The translations under genes were made by a program, and so were the position numbers. Positions 19,211-27,965 of a stretch of 64,000 nucleotides of DNA are shown here, in pieces. The DNA is from Indolivaga macrotermitis. Lineage in GTDB: Bacteria; Bacteroidota; Bacteroidia; Bacteroidales; Dysgonomonadaceae. Where the stretch lies: positions 60,339 to 124,338 of the forward strand of contig NZ_FQUC01000013.1 in assembly GCF_900128985.1 (NCBI RefSeq), in the 5' to 3' direction. The notes below the pieces were generated by a model. It was given only the letters and a program-made list of their open reading frames with translations, was not told the origin of the DNA and made no database searches. Each line of letters starts with the position of its first letter. The first letter of the stretch is position 1.

Positions 19211-19299
19211 TAAAATAACAGTATTTAATGAAATGTTTTTTAAAGATAGCCGGCTATTATTGCTCTACCCGCAGTACCGATCAAAGGCCTGAGACCGTA
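19211..19299 (-). repeat. dispersed intergenic repeat, copy G (divergent)
   Basis: On the minus strand it begins with ACGGTCTCAGGCCTTTGAT, has the core AGCAATAATAGCCGGCTAT and ends with TTTCATTAAATACTGTTAT. The order and spacing of blocks match copies A and C. It lies directly before the response regulator gene in the same direction. Confidence 0.6.
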
Positions 19300-19450
19300 T
19301 CCCTTTTCATTTGAGTATAAAAATAAGGAATAATCTACAAATAACATAGCTAATAAGGCTTTTAGGTAGCAGCAGAGAAGCATATTTACCCTTTATCCGT
19401 TCATCTTGTAAACATTCTTATACAAAATCTTATACATCAATGTTACCCTA

Positions 19451-19533
19451 TTGTCACCTTTGTCACCTACCCATTACCCTTATAATCAATACCTAATAAA
19501 TAAAAAGGTGACAAAAGTGACAAAGGTGACACC
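19451..19533. repeat. GTGACA-rich inverted repeat
   Basis: Left arm TTGTCACCTTTGTCACCT (19451-19468) faces a right arm built of AGGTGACA/AAAGTGACA/AAAGGTGACACC (19506-19533). The core GTGACAAAGGTGACA is perfectly complementary over 15 bp. A very similar arrangement occurs at 62344-62462. Confidence 0.75.
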
Positions 19534-19652
19534 AATTTCATCTTTTTTTTATTTTATCTTTGTATCTTTAATTCAATATATAGATAAAAGGAAATACAGG
19601 CCGCATCGGTATTTTACAATAAATGTTTCCATTAAAATCTTTTTTTGAAAAG

Positions 19653-19685
19653 TTTGCCTTTTATATCGAATAATCCATATATTTG
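19653..19685 (+). promoter_or_regulatory. promoter of the LacI-type regulator gene
   Basis: TTTG, 21 bases, TATATTTG: a good Bacteroidota promoter. Transcription would start near 19693, about 30 bases before the ATG. Confidence 0.65.
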
Positions 19686-19695
19686 CCTTCAATAT

Positions 19696-19709
19696 GTGTG
19701 CGTACACAC
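19696..19709. promoter_or_regulatory. candidate operator for LacI autoregulation
   Basis: GTGTG-CGTA-CACAC, a short dyad placed right at the predicted transcription start of the LacI-type gene. LacI-family proteins bind such dyads. No second copy was seen upstream of the uxu genes. Confidence 0.35.
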
Positions 19710-19722
19710 CATTTAGAATTTA

Positions 19723-20811
19723 ATGCGCATGAGTAACGATCAGAAAGGAAATATACGTATTGTCGATATTGCAAAACTAGCCGGAGTTTCGGCAGGAACT
19801 GTCGACAGGGTTCTTCATAAAAGAGGATATGTGTCGGAAGAAAAACGGGAAAAGGTAGAGCGGGTATTACAGGAAATCAACTATGAACCTAACATGGTCG
19901 CCCGGTTTCTAGCATCCAAGCGTGTGTACAGGCTTTGTGCCATCATTCCCGACTATGCCAAAGGTGATTATTGGGAACAGGTCACAGAGGGTATAAACAG
20001 AGCTATTGCCGAACTCAAGAATTTCAACGTTTCGGTTGAATATGTATTTTTTGACCAGCAGGAAACCGACTCATTTATGAAAGTAACCAGCAATATCGCC
20101 AATAAGGATTTTGACGGAATACTTATAGCTACCCTCTTTGGCAGCAGGGTAATTGACATATCGAAAGAGTTGGATCAAAAAGAGATACCTTATGTGTTTA
20201 TCGACTCCAATATCCCCGGTCTAAATAATCTGGCCTACTTCGGAGCAGACTCATTTGTGAGCGGAACGATCGCGGCCAAACTGATGACCAAAGAAATAGG
20301 GAAATCGGCTGATATCATTATTGCACACATTAAAAATACAGATAAAGGGACATCTACCCAAATGCATGGACGTGAGTTGGGATTCAAAGATTATCTCCAT
20401 AAAACCCGGTTTAACGGGACTCTTCATCCTATCGAAATCGATCCCCAAAACTACGTTAGCGCAATCAGGCAAATTGAGGAAATTATAGAAAATACGGCCG
20501 GAGCTGTCGGAGGTATTGTGTTCAATTCGAGAATATATGAACTGGCTGCTCTCTGTCAAAAGTTACATAGCCCGGAAAACAACAATATCGTATTGATAGG
20601 CTACGACTCTATCGAAAAAAATACTGATGCTATGAAAAACGATCAGGTTTCGTTTCTTATAGCTCAACGGCCCGGACTGCAAGGATATGATGGTGTTAAA
20701 GCATTAAGTAATTATTTGCTGTTTAAACAATGTCCCGAAAAACTGAATTACATGCCTCTGGATATACTTGTGAAGGAAAATATAGATAACTATAATAATT
20801 TCAGGTTATAA
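19723..20811 (+). CDS. LacI-family transcriptional regulator
   Basis: 362 residues. The N-terminal HTH and hinge read IVDIAKLAGVSAGTVDRVLHKRGYVSEEKREKV and INYEPNMVARFLASKR. The rest is a periplasmic-binding-protein-like domain for the effector (YRLCAIIPDYAKGDYWEQV...). GTVDRVLHKRG is the DNA-recognition helix. It probably controls the two hexuronate genes immediately downstream, with a hexuronate or mannonate-related effector. This is inferred from position only. The ATG at 19723 is used here; the ATG at 19729 is an equally possible start. Confidence 0.9.
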   Translation: MRMSNDQKGNIRIVDIAKLAGVSAGTVDRVLHKRGYVSEEKREKVERVLQEINYEPNMVARFLASKRVYRLCAIIPDYAKGDYWEQVTEGINRAIAELKNFNVSVEYVFFDQQETDSFMKVTSNIANKDFDGILIATLFGSRVIDISKELDQKEIPYVFIDSNIPGLNNLAYFGADSFVSGTIAAKLMTKEIGKSADIIIAHIKNTDKGTSTQMHGRELGFKDYLHKTRFNGTLHPIEIDPQNYVSAIRQIEEIIENTAGAVGGIVFNSRIYELAALCQKLHSPENNNIVLIGYDSIEKNTDAMKNDQVSFLIAQRPGLQGYDGVKALSNYLLFKQCPEKLNYMPLDILVKENIDNYNNFRL

Positions 20812-20866
20812 AAGAAGTAAGTATTTAATAATATTACTTACAAAACCAATAAAGAGGGATGAAACC
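20812..20866 (-). repeat. dispersed intergenic repeat, copy E (internally deleted)
   Basis: On the minus strand: AAGGTTTCATCCCTCTTTAT, then TGGTTTTGTAAGTAA, then directly ATTATTAAATACTTACTT. Both ends match copies A and C, while about 40 central bases are missing. It abuts the stop of the LacI gene and lies in the leader of the uxu genes. Confidence 0.65.
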
Positions 20867-20916
20867 TTAAAATACTATGAATTAAATATCAATTATAATA
20901 ATTAAACCCCGTATTA

Positions 20917-21732
20917 ATGGAAAACGAATTATTCAATATCAAAGACAAAGTTGTTGTTATTACAGGCGGATATGGAATCTTAGGATCGAGTATGTCTGAA
21001 TATCTGGCGGCAAACGGAGCCAAAGTAGCTATACTTGGACGTTCGCTCGAAAAAGGAGAAGCCCTTGCCAGAGAAATCAGGGAAAAAGGCTATAATGTCA
21101 CATTCTTCAAATCGGACGTAATGGACAAAGCAAGCCTCGAATGCTGCAGGGAACAGATAGTTAAGAAATATGGCAAAATAGATGTGCTTATCAATGCTGC
21201 AGGAGGAAATATGCCCGGTGCTGTTATTCCACCCGATAAAACAATATTTGATGTAGACATGAATGATTTTCGTAAAGTAATAGACCTCAACCTCTTCGGA
21301 ACGGTTATTCCTACTCTGGTATTTTCACAAGCTATGGTAAAACACCGTGCGGGGAACATTATCAATATCGCTTCCATGTCGTCATTCCGTCCGCTTACCC
21401 GGGTAATGGGATACGGTGTGGCCAAAGCGGCTATTGCCAACTTCACAAAATATATGGCAGGCGAATTAGCTCTCAAATTCGGAGATAAATTCAGGGTAAA
21501 TGCAATTGCTCCCGGATTCTTTATCACTGACCAGAACAGAAACCTGATGCTTAATACTGACGGGTCTTATACAGACCGTGCCAAATCGGTTGTTGCACAT
21601 ACACCATTTAAGCGTTTCGGTGAAGCCGACGAACTTCTCGGATCAGTTCACTATCTGGTAAGCAATGCTTCTACCTTTGTCAACGGATCGATACTGGTTG
21701 TTGACGGAGGATTCGATTCATACTCAATTTAA
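20917..21732 (+). CDS. SDR-family oxidoreductase, probable D-mannonate oxidoreductase
   Basis: 271 residues, a classical short-chain dehydrogenase. The NAD(P)-binding motif is TGGYGILG (about 16-23) and the catalytic residues are Ser in NIASMSS and Tyr/Lys in YGVAKAA. It ends in VNGSILVVDGGFDSYSI. The pathway assignment rests on the neighbour: uxuA starts 29 bases downstream, and SDR-type fructuronate reductases (interconverting D-fructuronate and D-mannonate) are known to pair with UxuA in place of the long-chain UxuB. It acts in the cytoplasm. Specificity for another sugar acid cannot be excluded. Confidence 0.8.
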   Translation: MENELFNIKDKVVVITGGYGILGSSMSEYLAANGAKVAILGRSLEKGEALAREIREKGYNVTFFKSDVMDKASLECCREQIVKKYGKIDVLINAAGGNMPGAVIPPDKTIFDVDMNDFRKVIDLNLFGTVIPTLVFSQAMVKHRAGNIINIASMSSFRPLTRVMGYGVAKAAIANFTKYMAGELALKFGDKFRVNAIAPGFFITDQNRNLMLNTDGSYTDRAKSVVAHTPFKRFGEADELLGSVHYLVSNASTFVNGSILVVDGGFDSYSI

Positions 21733-21761
21733 TGCTTTAAATCTTTAATACTAAAAGAAAC

Positions 21762-22934
21762 ATGATACTTAGTGAACAAACATGGAGATGGTACGGACCT
21801 AATGACCCCGTAAGCCTCTGGGATATAAAACAGGCCGGTGCCACCGGTATAGTTACAGCCTTACACCACATAAAGAACGGTGAAGTATGGACTGTCGATG
21901 AAATACAGAAACGGAAAAACGAAATTGAAGCCGTTGGGTTAAAATGGTCGGTTGTAGAAAGTATTCCCGTTCACGAACACATAAAAACCCGTGAAGGAAA
22001 CTATATACAGTATATCGAGAATTACAAAGAAAGTATCTGCAATCTGGCGCAATGTGGAGTAATGATAGTTACCTACAATTTTATGCCTGTATTAGACTGG
22101 ACTCGTACCGATCTGGCATATACAATGCCCGATGGCTCTAAAGCATTACGTTTCGAGAAAGCGGCTTTTCTCGCCTTCGACCTGTTTATACTCAAACGTC
22201 CGGGTGCCGAAAAGGATTATTCTACCGAAGAGATTGCTAAAGCTAAAGCAAGATTCGAAAAGATGAATGAAGACGAAAAAGCTTTACTTGTCCGTAACAT
22301 GATAGCTGGTTTGCCGGGTGCCGAAGAAAGTTTTACACTCGAAGAATTTCAGAAGCAACTCGACCGCTATGCAGGTATTGACGAAGAAAAACTCCGGGCT
22401 AACCTTATTTCTTTTCTCAGCGAAATAGCTCCGGTAGCAGACGAATCCGGAATAAAATTAGCCATACATCCCGACGATCCACCCTTCTCGATACTAGGAT
22501 TACCGCGTATACTCAGTACAGCTAAAGACTTCGGAAAACTGGTCGACGCCGTACCTAACCCTTCAAACGGTCTATGCTTCTGTACCGGATCATTCGGGGT
22601 AAGGGCGGATAACAACCTTCCTGAAATGATTGTCGATCTGGGAGACCGTATCAATTTTGTCCATCTACGCTCAACCCAAAGGGATGCCGATGGCAATTTT
22701 TATGAAGCAAACCATCTCGAAGGCGATGTAGATATGTATAATGTAATGAAAGGGTTCCTCGAAATTCAGCAAAAACGCAATATATCGATTCCTTTCCGTC
22801 CCGACCATGGTCACCAGATGGTAGACGACCTGAACAAGAAGACCAATCCCGGATACTCGTGTATCGGACGCCTGCGTGGCATAGCCGAGTTACGAGGTCT
22901 AGAGTTAGGAATAGCCAAAAGCCTTTATAAATAA
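21762..22934 (+). CDS. uxuA: mannonate dehydratase
   Basis: 390 residues, close to the usual length of UxuA. It starts [29 protein letters not shown], a highly conserved UxuA N-terminus, and contains [40 protein letters not shown]-like [10 protein letters not shown] and [10 protein letters not shown], which supply the metal-binding His, Cys and Asp residues of this TIM-barrel enzyme. It converts D-mannonate to 2-keto-3-deoxygluconate in hexuronate (glucuronate) breakdown. It forms a two-gene unit with the SDR gene and is followed by a terminator. Confidence 0.95.
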   Translation: MILSEQTWRWYGPNDPVSLWDIKQAGATGIVTALHHIKNGEVWTVDEIQKRKNEIEAVGLKWSVVESIPVHEHIKTREGNYIQYIENYKESICNLAQCGVMIVTYNFMPVLDWTRTDLAYTMPDGSKALRFEKAAFLAFDLFILKRPGAEKDYSTEEIAKAKARFEKMNEDEKALLVRNMIAGLPGAEESFTLEEFQKQLDRYAGIDEEKLRANLISFLSEIAPVADESGIKLAIHPDDPPFSILGLPRILSTAKDFGKLVDAVPNPSNGLCFCTGSFGVRADNNLPEMIVDLGDRINFVHLRSTQRDADGNFYEANHLEGDVDMYNVMKGFLEIQQKRNISIPFRPDHGHQMVDDLNKKTNPGYSCIGRLRGIAELRGLELGIAKSLYK

Positions 22935-22941
22935 AATACAG

Positions 22942-22979
22942 AAACAGAAGCAGTCATTTATTCGATTGCTTTTGTTTTT
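22942..22979 (+). terminator. terminator of the uxu operon
   Basis: AAACAGAAGCAGTC and GATTGCTTTTGTTT form a 14-bp stem (with G-T pairs) and run into TTTG. The rest of the gap to lgt (22980-23216) is AT-rich and holds a TATCTTTG box at 23073-23080 as a possible lgt promoter. Confidence 0.75.
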
Positions 22980-23216
22980 GGTAATCCGTATAAGTTTACC
23001 GTAGCGCAAAAGACAGAACCGGCAAAGCTATATTTATGTTACTTAATCAGAATGATTCTATATTATTTTATTTATCTTTGCCTACCATTGAAAGACTTTT
23101 GAGCCATTTCAATAATAAAAATTAAACTATTTAAAGTTCCTGATTTAATTCACTGTGGACAACACTTTTAGATTGAAGAGAAAGAATAGTGATAATGATT
23201 AACTGAAAAACAAAGT

Positions 23217-24260
23217 ATGCTTACTTTTGTCACCTGGGATATAAATCCCGAGCTTTTTAATTTATTTGGCCGTGAAGTCCGTTGGTATGGATTATGCTGG
23301 GCTGTCGGTATCCTCTGTACATCTTATTTCGTACAGAAAATGTACAAGTACGAAAAAGAACCGGATAAACTCTTCGACAGATTATTTCTGTACGTCGTTG
23401 TCGGACTCATTGTCGGGGCACGGCTTGGTCACTGTTTATTCTACGATCCGGTACATTATTTATCCAATCCGCTCGAACTTTTTAAAATTTGGGAAGGAGG
23501 GCTTGCCAGTCATGGAGGAGCCATAGGGATGACTCTTGCCGTATGTTTCTACTCTCAAACTATAGATAAGAAAAAGATCAACTGGAAACAATTCTCCATA
23601 TTCGGGCTTATCGGACTTATTCTGGGCTTAAGGCTAGGTTATTGCTTCTTTGATGCACCGGAAGTATATTTACAAAGTCCGTTTAAGATGCTTATGTTCT
23701 GGGATGGAGGTTTAAGTACTATCGGGGCATTCTTAGGATTACTTCTGGGACTATGTGTCTACATGGTATACCTTACCCGTGAAATGACCATCAGGGTACT
23801 CGACCGGTTGGTGATAGGGGTTGCCATCGGAGCCGCATTTATCCGTTTGGGTAACCTCATGAATTCCGAAATTTACGGAGGTCCTACCACAATGCCATGG
23901 GGATTCAATTTCGTATTGGACCGCAACTGGCATCTTCCTCTGGAGATGGGAGGAGCAGGAGAACTCCCGTGTCATCCGACTCAGATATACGAAGCCCTTA
24001 TTTACCTGATCATATTCGGTGCGGGTATGTATATGTTTTACAAAACGAAAGCTAAAGAAAAACGCGGGTTGATTCTGGGTATATCGCTGATAGGTATTTT
24101 CTTCTCAAGATTCCTCATCGAATATATTAAATACGTACAAGAGCCGTTCGAAATACAAATGCGCGAAACAATTGGCATGAACATGGGACAACTGCTCAGC
24201 CTGCCATTCGTTATCTGGGGAATTTGCCTCATATATAATTCTTTGAAAGAGAAAAAATAA
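23217..24260 (+). CDS. lgt: prolipoprotein diacylglyceryl transferase
   Basis: 347 residues with about seven membrane helices. It transfers diacylglycerol from phosphatidylglycerol to the lipobox Cys of prolipoproteins. Visible family motifs are VRWYGLCWAVGI (first helix), VGARLGHCLFYDP, GGLASHGGAIG (the essential His region), and the Lgt signature IRLGNLMNSEIYGGPT. The lengths and order are normal, with a slightly long central part that carries a second YLQSPFKMLMFWDGGLSTIG motif. Several lipoproteins in this window are its likely substrates. The flavodiiron gene follows after 22 bases. Confidence 0.95.
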   Translation: MLTFVTWDINPELFNLFGREVRWYGLCWAVGILCTSYFVQKMYKYEKEPDKLFDRLFLYVVVGLIVGARLGHCLFYDPVHYLSNPLELFKIWEGGLASHGGAIGMTLAVCFYSQTIDKKKINWKQFSIFGLIGLILGLRLGYCFFDAPEVYLQSPFKMLMFWDGGLSTIGAFLGLLLGLCVYMVYLTREMTIRVLDRLVIGVAIGAAFIRLGNLMNSEIYGGPTTMPWGFNFVLDRNWHLPLEMGGAGELPCHPTQIYEALIYLIIFGAGMYMFYKTKAKEKRGLILGISLIGIFFSRFLIEYIKYVQEPFEIQMRETIGMNMGQLLSLPFVIWGICLIYNSLKEKK

Positions 24261-24282
24261 AAACGCTACTTAATATACTGTT

Positions 24283-25488
24283 ATGTTAAAACCTATTCAA
24301 ATAAAAGAAGACCTTTACTATATTGGTGTAAACGACCGGACGAAAGCTTTATTCGAAAATCTATGGCCTTTACCTAAAGGTGTATCTTATAACTCTTATC
24401 TGATTCTGGACGAAAAAACAGCTCTGTTCGATACTGTAGATGTTTGTTATTCAGATGTATTCTTTCAAAAATTAGAAACAGCCCTTAACGGAAGACCTCT
24501 CGATTATCTGGTAATCAATCACATGGAGCCCGACCACTCCGGCTCGTTAGGATTACTGAGATCAAAATATCCTAATGTAGAAATTGTCGGAAATAAAAGG
24601 ACAGCCGATATGATTGCCGGTTTTTATAATATCACCGACAACATAAAAATCATAGGAGATAAAGAAGAACTTCCTTTAGGAAAACATAATCTTGTATTCT
24701 ATCTGACTCCCATGGTACACTGGCCTGAGACGATGATGACATATGATACTACCGATAAAATCCTGTTTTCGGGAGATGCGTTTGGAACATTCGGAACAAT
24801 AGACGGAGGTATTACCGACAGACAGCTTTATCCTGAGCGATATTACGATGAGATGATCCGTTACTACTCGAATGTAGTAGGAAAATTCGGTTCTCCCGTA
24901 CAAAAAGCATTAGAAAAATTAAGTGATCTGGAAATCGACTATATCTGCTCGACACACGGTCCTACATGGACAATCCCCGAACAAATACAGAAAGTGATAT
25001 CCATTTATGATAAGCTGAGCAAATACGAAGGCGACGAAGGTGTTGTTATCGTATACGGCAGTATGTACGGAAATACCGAGCAAATGGCGGAAACCATTGC
25101 ACACGAATTAGCCATGCAAGGTATAAAAGAAGTAATTATGCACAACGCATCTAAACGGGCGCATTCTTACATCATCCGAGATATATTTAAATACAAAGGA
25201 TTGATTATAGGCTCGCCAACATACAACAACCGCCTTTTTCCTGAGATAAGCGCTATCCTGGAAAAGATAGAAGAACGCGATATGAAAAACCGTTATCTCT
25301 CTTACTTCGGTTCATTCACTTGGGCAGGTGCAGCGGTAAAACGCATCGGTAATTTTGCGGAATCAACTAACTTCGAAATTATTGGTGAACCTGTTGAAAT
25401 GAAACAATCTATGAATATACCTGTTTATGAGGCTTGCGTAAAACTGGGCAAAGCAATGGCTGACAGATTAATTCAGGACAGAAAATAA
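24283..25488 (+). CDS. flavodiiron protein (FprA-type A flavoprotein)
   Basis: 401 residues. The N-terminal beta-lactamase-like domain has the diiron ligands in NHMEPDHSGS (H-x-E-x-D-H), the later His in PMVHWPETMM, Asp in LFSGDAFG and His in STHGPTW. The C-terminal flavodoxin domain starts at VVIVYGSMYGNTEQMAE (about 255). These enzymes reduce O2 to water or NO to N2O in anaerobes, fed by a rubredoxin or NADH reductase. No partner reductase is adjacent. A strong terminator follows. It is probably transcribed with lgt, 22 bases upstream. Confidence 0.93.
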   Translation: MLKPIQIKEDLYYIGVNDRTKALFENLWPLPKGVSYNSYLILDEKTALFDTVDVCYSDVFFQKLETALNGRPLDYLVINHMEPDHSGSLGLLRSKYPNVEIVGNKRTADMIAGFYNITDNIKIIGDKEELPLGKHNLVFYLTPMVHWPETMMTYDTTDKILFSGDAFGTFGTIDGGITDRQLYPERYYDEMIRYYSNVVGKFGSPVQKALEKLSDLEIDYICSTHGPTWTIPEQIQKVISIYDKLSKYEGDEGVVIVYGSMYGNTEQMAETIAHELAMQGIKEVIMHNASKRAHSYIIRDIFKYKGLIIGSPTYNNRLFPEISAILEKIEERDMKNRYLSYFGSFTWAGAAVKRIGNFAESTNFEIIGEPVEMKQSMNIPVYEACVKLGKAMADRLIQDRK

Positions 25489-25514
25489 GTATCACTAGAA
25501 ATTCAAGATACCCG

Positions 25515-25554
25515 ATAAGGTCAAAACTACTATAGTCTTTGACCTTATTTTTTT
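25515..25554 (+). terminator. terminator after the flavodiiron gene
   Basis: ATAAGGTCAAA and TTTGACCTTAT form a perfect 11-bp stem around a 12-base loop, followed by TTTTTT. Confidence 0.85.
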
Positions 25555-25617
25555 GACTACTACAATGTTTTTTAGCTGAATAGCCTTATCTTTGAACTGC
25601 TAAATTGACAGAAAAAT

Positions 25618-26946
25618 ATGGAATGGCGTAAACTATTATCATCCAAAAGATTCGGAATGGAAGAGTATCACGACGACCGTCAGCATGACCGTTCTGACTT
25701 TCAGAGAGATTATGACAGGTTGATATTTTCGTCTCCTTTCCGAAGGCTGCAAAACAAAACTCAGGTATTCCCTCTTCCGGGTAGTGTATTTGTTCACAAC
25801 CGACTGACTCACAGCCTGGAAGTATCTTCAGTCGGCAGATCTATCAGCCTGATTGTATCAAAAGCACTAAGAAAAAGATACCCTGATACTGATATAGCTT
25901 TCGAAGAAATAGGTTCTATTGTTGCCGCAGCCTGTCTTGCACACGACTTGGGCAATCCCCCATTCGGACATTCGGGGGAAAAAGCTATTGCCACTTACTT
26001 TTCGGAAGGTAAAGGACGCCCGCTATACCACGACATAGTAAAAAGCGAAGGACGATGGGAAGATTTTACAAACTTCGATGGTAATGCCAATTCCATCCGC
26101 CTTCTTACCCATCAATTCGTAGGACGCCGCAAAGGCGGTTTTGCCATGACTTATTCAATGCTGGCTTCCATCATCAAATATCCTTTCTCTTCGGAGTTAG
26201 CACACAACAAAGGAAAGTTCGGTTTTTTTCAGGCAGAAGAAGAATCTGTTAACAAAATTGCAGAAGAACTGGGCATTCCCCGTTTGCAGGAACAGCCACT
26301 CAGGCTGGCTCGCTATCCATTAGTATATTTAGTTGAAGCTGCGGATGATATCTGTTACAAGATCATGGATATTGAAGATGCTCATAAATTACATATACTG
26401 ACAACAGAAAAGACTGTTGAGCTGTTTATGAATTTCTTCCCTCCCGAGAAACAGGGGAAGATGGAAAAAGTTATGCAGCACGTCAATGATGTGAATGAAC
26501 AGCTTGCATATCTCCGCTCCAATGTAATAGGCTTGCTTGTTAACGAATGTGCACAGGTATTTATAGATAATGAAGAAGCTATATTAGCCGGAACTTTCGA
26601 AGGTGCTTTGATAAAGCATATTCCCGAGCTCTCGGCCAAAGCCTACAAAACCTGTACGGAATACAGTGTTACATACATTTACAGAGCTAAAGACGTTCTG
26701 GATATCGAACTTGCAGGTCATCGCATCATAGGTATCCTACTTGACGCTTTGATGGATGCCATACTGAATCCGGACAAGGCATATTCCCAATTATTATTGC
26801 GTAGAGTTCCGGAACAATACGAAGTGAACGATCCTTCATTATACACCCGCATACTTGCCATATTGGACTATATATCGGGTATGACCGACATCTATGCGCT
26901 CGATCTCTACCGTAAAATTACAGGTATGAGTTTACCTGCCGTTTAA
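25618..26946 (+). CDS. dgt: deoxyguanosinetriphosphate triphosphohydrolase
   Basis: 442 residues. The HD domain is clear: FQRDYDRLIFSSPFRRLQNKTQVF, NRLTHSLEVSSVGRSI with the first metal His, and CLAHDLGNPPFGHSGE with the HD pair. The later RYPLVYLVEAADDICYKIMDIEDA supplies the fourth ligand. The enzyme splits dGTP into deoxyguanosine and triphosphate, so it acts on the dNTP pool. A TATCTTTG box at 25587-25594 lies 23 bases before the ATG. Its length fits the type I dGTPase group. Confidence 0.95.
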   Translation: MEWRKLLSSKRFGMEEYHDDRQHDRSDFQRDYDRLIFSSPFRRLQNKTQVFPLPGSVFVHNRLTHSLEVSSVGRSISLIVSKALRKRYPDTDIAFEEIGSIVAAACLAHDLGNPPFGHSGEKAIATYFSEGKGRPLYHDIVKSEGRWEDFTNFDGNANSIRLLTHQFVGRRKGGFAMTYSMLASIIKYPFSSELAHNKGKFGFFQAEEESVNKIAEELGIPRLQEQPLRLARYPLVYLVEAADDICYKIMDIEDAHKLHILTTEKTVELFMNFFPPEKQGKMEKVMQHVNDVNEQLAYLRSNVIGLLVNECAQVFIDNEEAILAGTFEGALIKHIPELSAKAYKTCTEYSVTYIYRAKDVLDIELAGHRIIGILLDALMDAILNPDKAYSQLLLRRVPEQYEVNDPSLYTRILAILDYISGMTDIYALDLYRKITGMSLPAV

Positions 26947-26963
26947 TTTTCAGATTTTGTTCT

Positions 26964-27605
26964 TTAATTGGACTGCTTGTTTTCAGAATGATGGGAAATA
27001 ATCTTTTTCATCTGGGGTATCATGTAGGTATCATCCACTGCAAAGTAAGTCTTACTCCCGAGTTTTCCTTTAGCCTCTATCAACTGCCTGCTAGCAGCTT
27101 TATTTATGGATAACGCTATAAGTTCGGTGCAATATATCTTATCATCATTCAGGCTGTTAAAATCAAAGTCGAAAGATATATTCTTATTCAGATAGTTACT
27201 TGCTACCAAAGCAACACTATCCCTGACAACCATAGTTGTATCTAAACGATATACCCCCCATGTAGAAATATCCTTCAGAAAAGTTTGTAAAGTCTCCTTT
27301 CTAACTCCTCCTATGCCGGTAAATTCACTGGCTTCGGAATGAATCACATAAATGGAGTCTCCTTTAATAGAAATTATACCGGCGTGAGAATAAAGCTGCT
27401 CTTTTTGTGACGTACTTACAAAGTACCCCGAAAAGATGCCATTCCCATGCCGGTATATTATATCTCCATTTTCGAGTAGTAATTTTTCTTCTTTGGATAT
27501 GGTATCCGTATCCTTTTTTTCTTCCGAAGAACTACACCCCCAAAAACAAATAATCAGAAGTATTAAAGACAGGTCATTTACCCATCGATACTTTCCATTC
27601 TCCAT
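26964..27605 (-). CDS. YiiX-like permuted papain-fold lipoprotein hydrolase
   Basis: 213 residues. The N-terminus has a hydrophobic stretch ending in CFWGCSSSEE, a plausible lipobox. The domain opens with LENGDIIYRHGNGIFSG, has the His motif YSHAGIISI, and the Cys motif DKIYCTELIA. This order (His first, Cys later) is that of permuted NlpC/P60 enzymes of the YiiX/YebB group, which act as amidases or peptidases in the envelope. The start overlaps the end of the upstream lipoprotein gene by 32 bases, which suggests translational coupling. Confidence 0.75.
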   Translation of the reverse strand: MENGKYRWVNDLSLILLIICFWGCSSSEEKKDTDTISKEEKLLLENGDIIYRHGNGIFSGYFVSTSQKEQLYSHAGIISIKGDSIYVIHSEASEFTGIGGVRKETLQTFLKDISTWGVYRLDTTMVVRDSVALVASNYLNKNISFDFDFNSLNDDKIYCTELIALSINKAASRQLIEAKGKLGSKTYFAVDDTYMIPQMKKIISHHSENKQSN

Positions 27606-27921
27606 CTTGCTTTACCAGATTAAGAACATCCTCGTCTCCGGTAGGAGTCTTATATGTTACCCAAGCAATGGAATCACCTTCGATAGAATCTTTAACCATT
27701 TCGAATTTATAGTCAGGATATGTAGGCATCTTTTCCGATCCTCCCATACTTCCAATCATATCCAATAAAGCTCCGGTCTGCGGAGTAACATACTTCTTTG
27801 CTTCTGTCATATCTCCTTTTGCCATGCTTTCAGAGAATCCTTTTGCAGCACCTTCTGGTCCATTTCCGGTACAAGCAACAAAAACAAAAGGAAGTAATAA
27901 AATAAACAATAATTTTTTCAT
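27574..27921 (-). CDS. small DUF4878-like lipoprotein
   Basis: 115 residues from the ATG at 27921; a TTG three codons earlier is less likely. The signal peptide ends in the lipobox FVACTGNGP. The mature domain GAAKGFSESMAKGDMTEAKKYVTPQ...WVTYKTPTGDEDVLNLVKQDGEWKVSMGK has the alpha/beta cystatin-like form of DUF4878 proteins, common Bacteroidota lipoproteins of unknown role. It lies upstream of, and overlaps, the YiiX-like gene on the same strand. Confidence 0.8.
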   Translation of the reverse strand: MKKLLFILLLPFVFVACTGNGPEGAAKGFSESMAKGDMTEAKKYVTPQTGALLDMIGSMGGSEKMPTYPDYKFEMVKDSIEGDSIAWVTYKTPTGDEDVLNLVKQDGEWKVSMGK

Positions 27922-27965
27922 GCAAATCAATTTTATTGAGTTTAAAGTAATAATATAAACGAAGT

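Noticed and set aside
19451..19533. CRISPR array
   Set aside because: Repeats are short, of both orientations and without regular spacers; no cas genes were seen in the window.
19451..19648. 65-residue reading frame containing KVTKVTKVTP
   Set aside because: The Lys-Val-Thr run comes from the GTGACA repeats; the rest has no protein-like features and overlaps the promoter region of the LacI gene.
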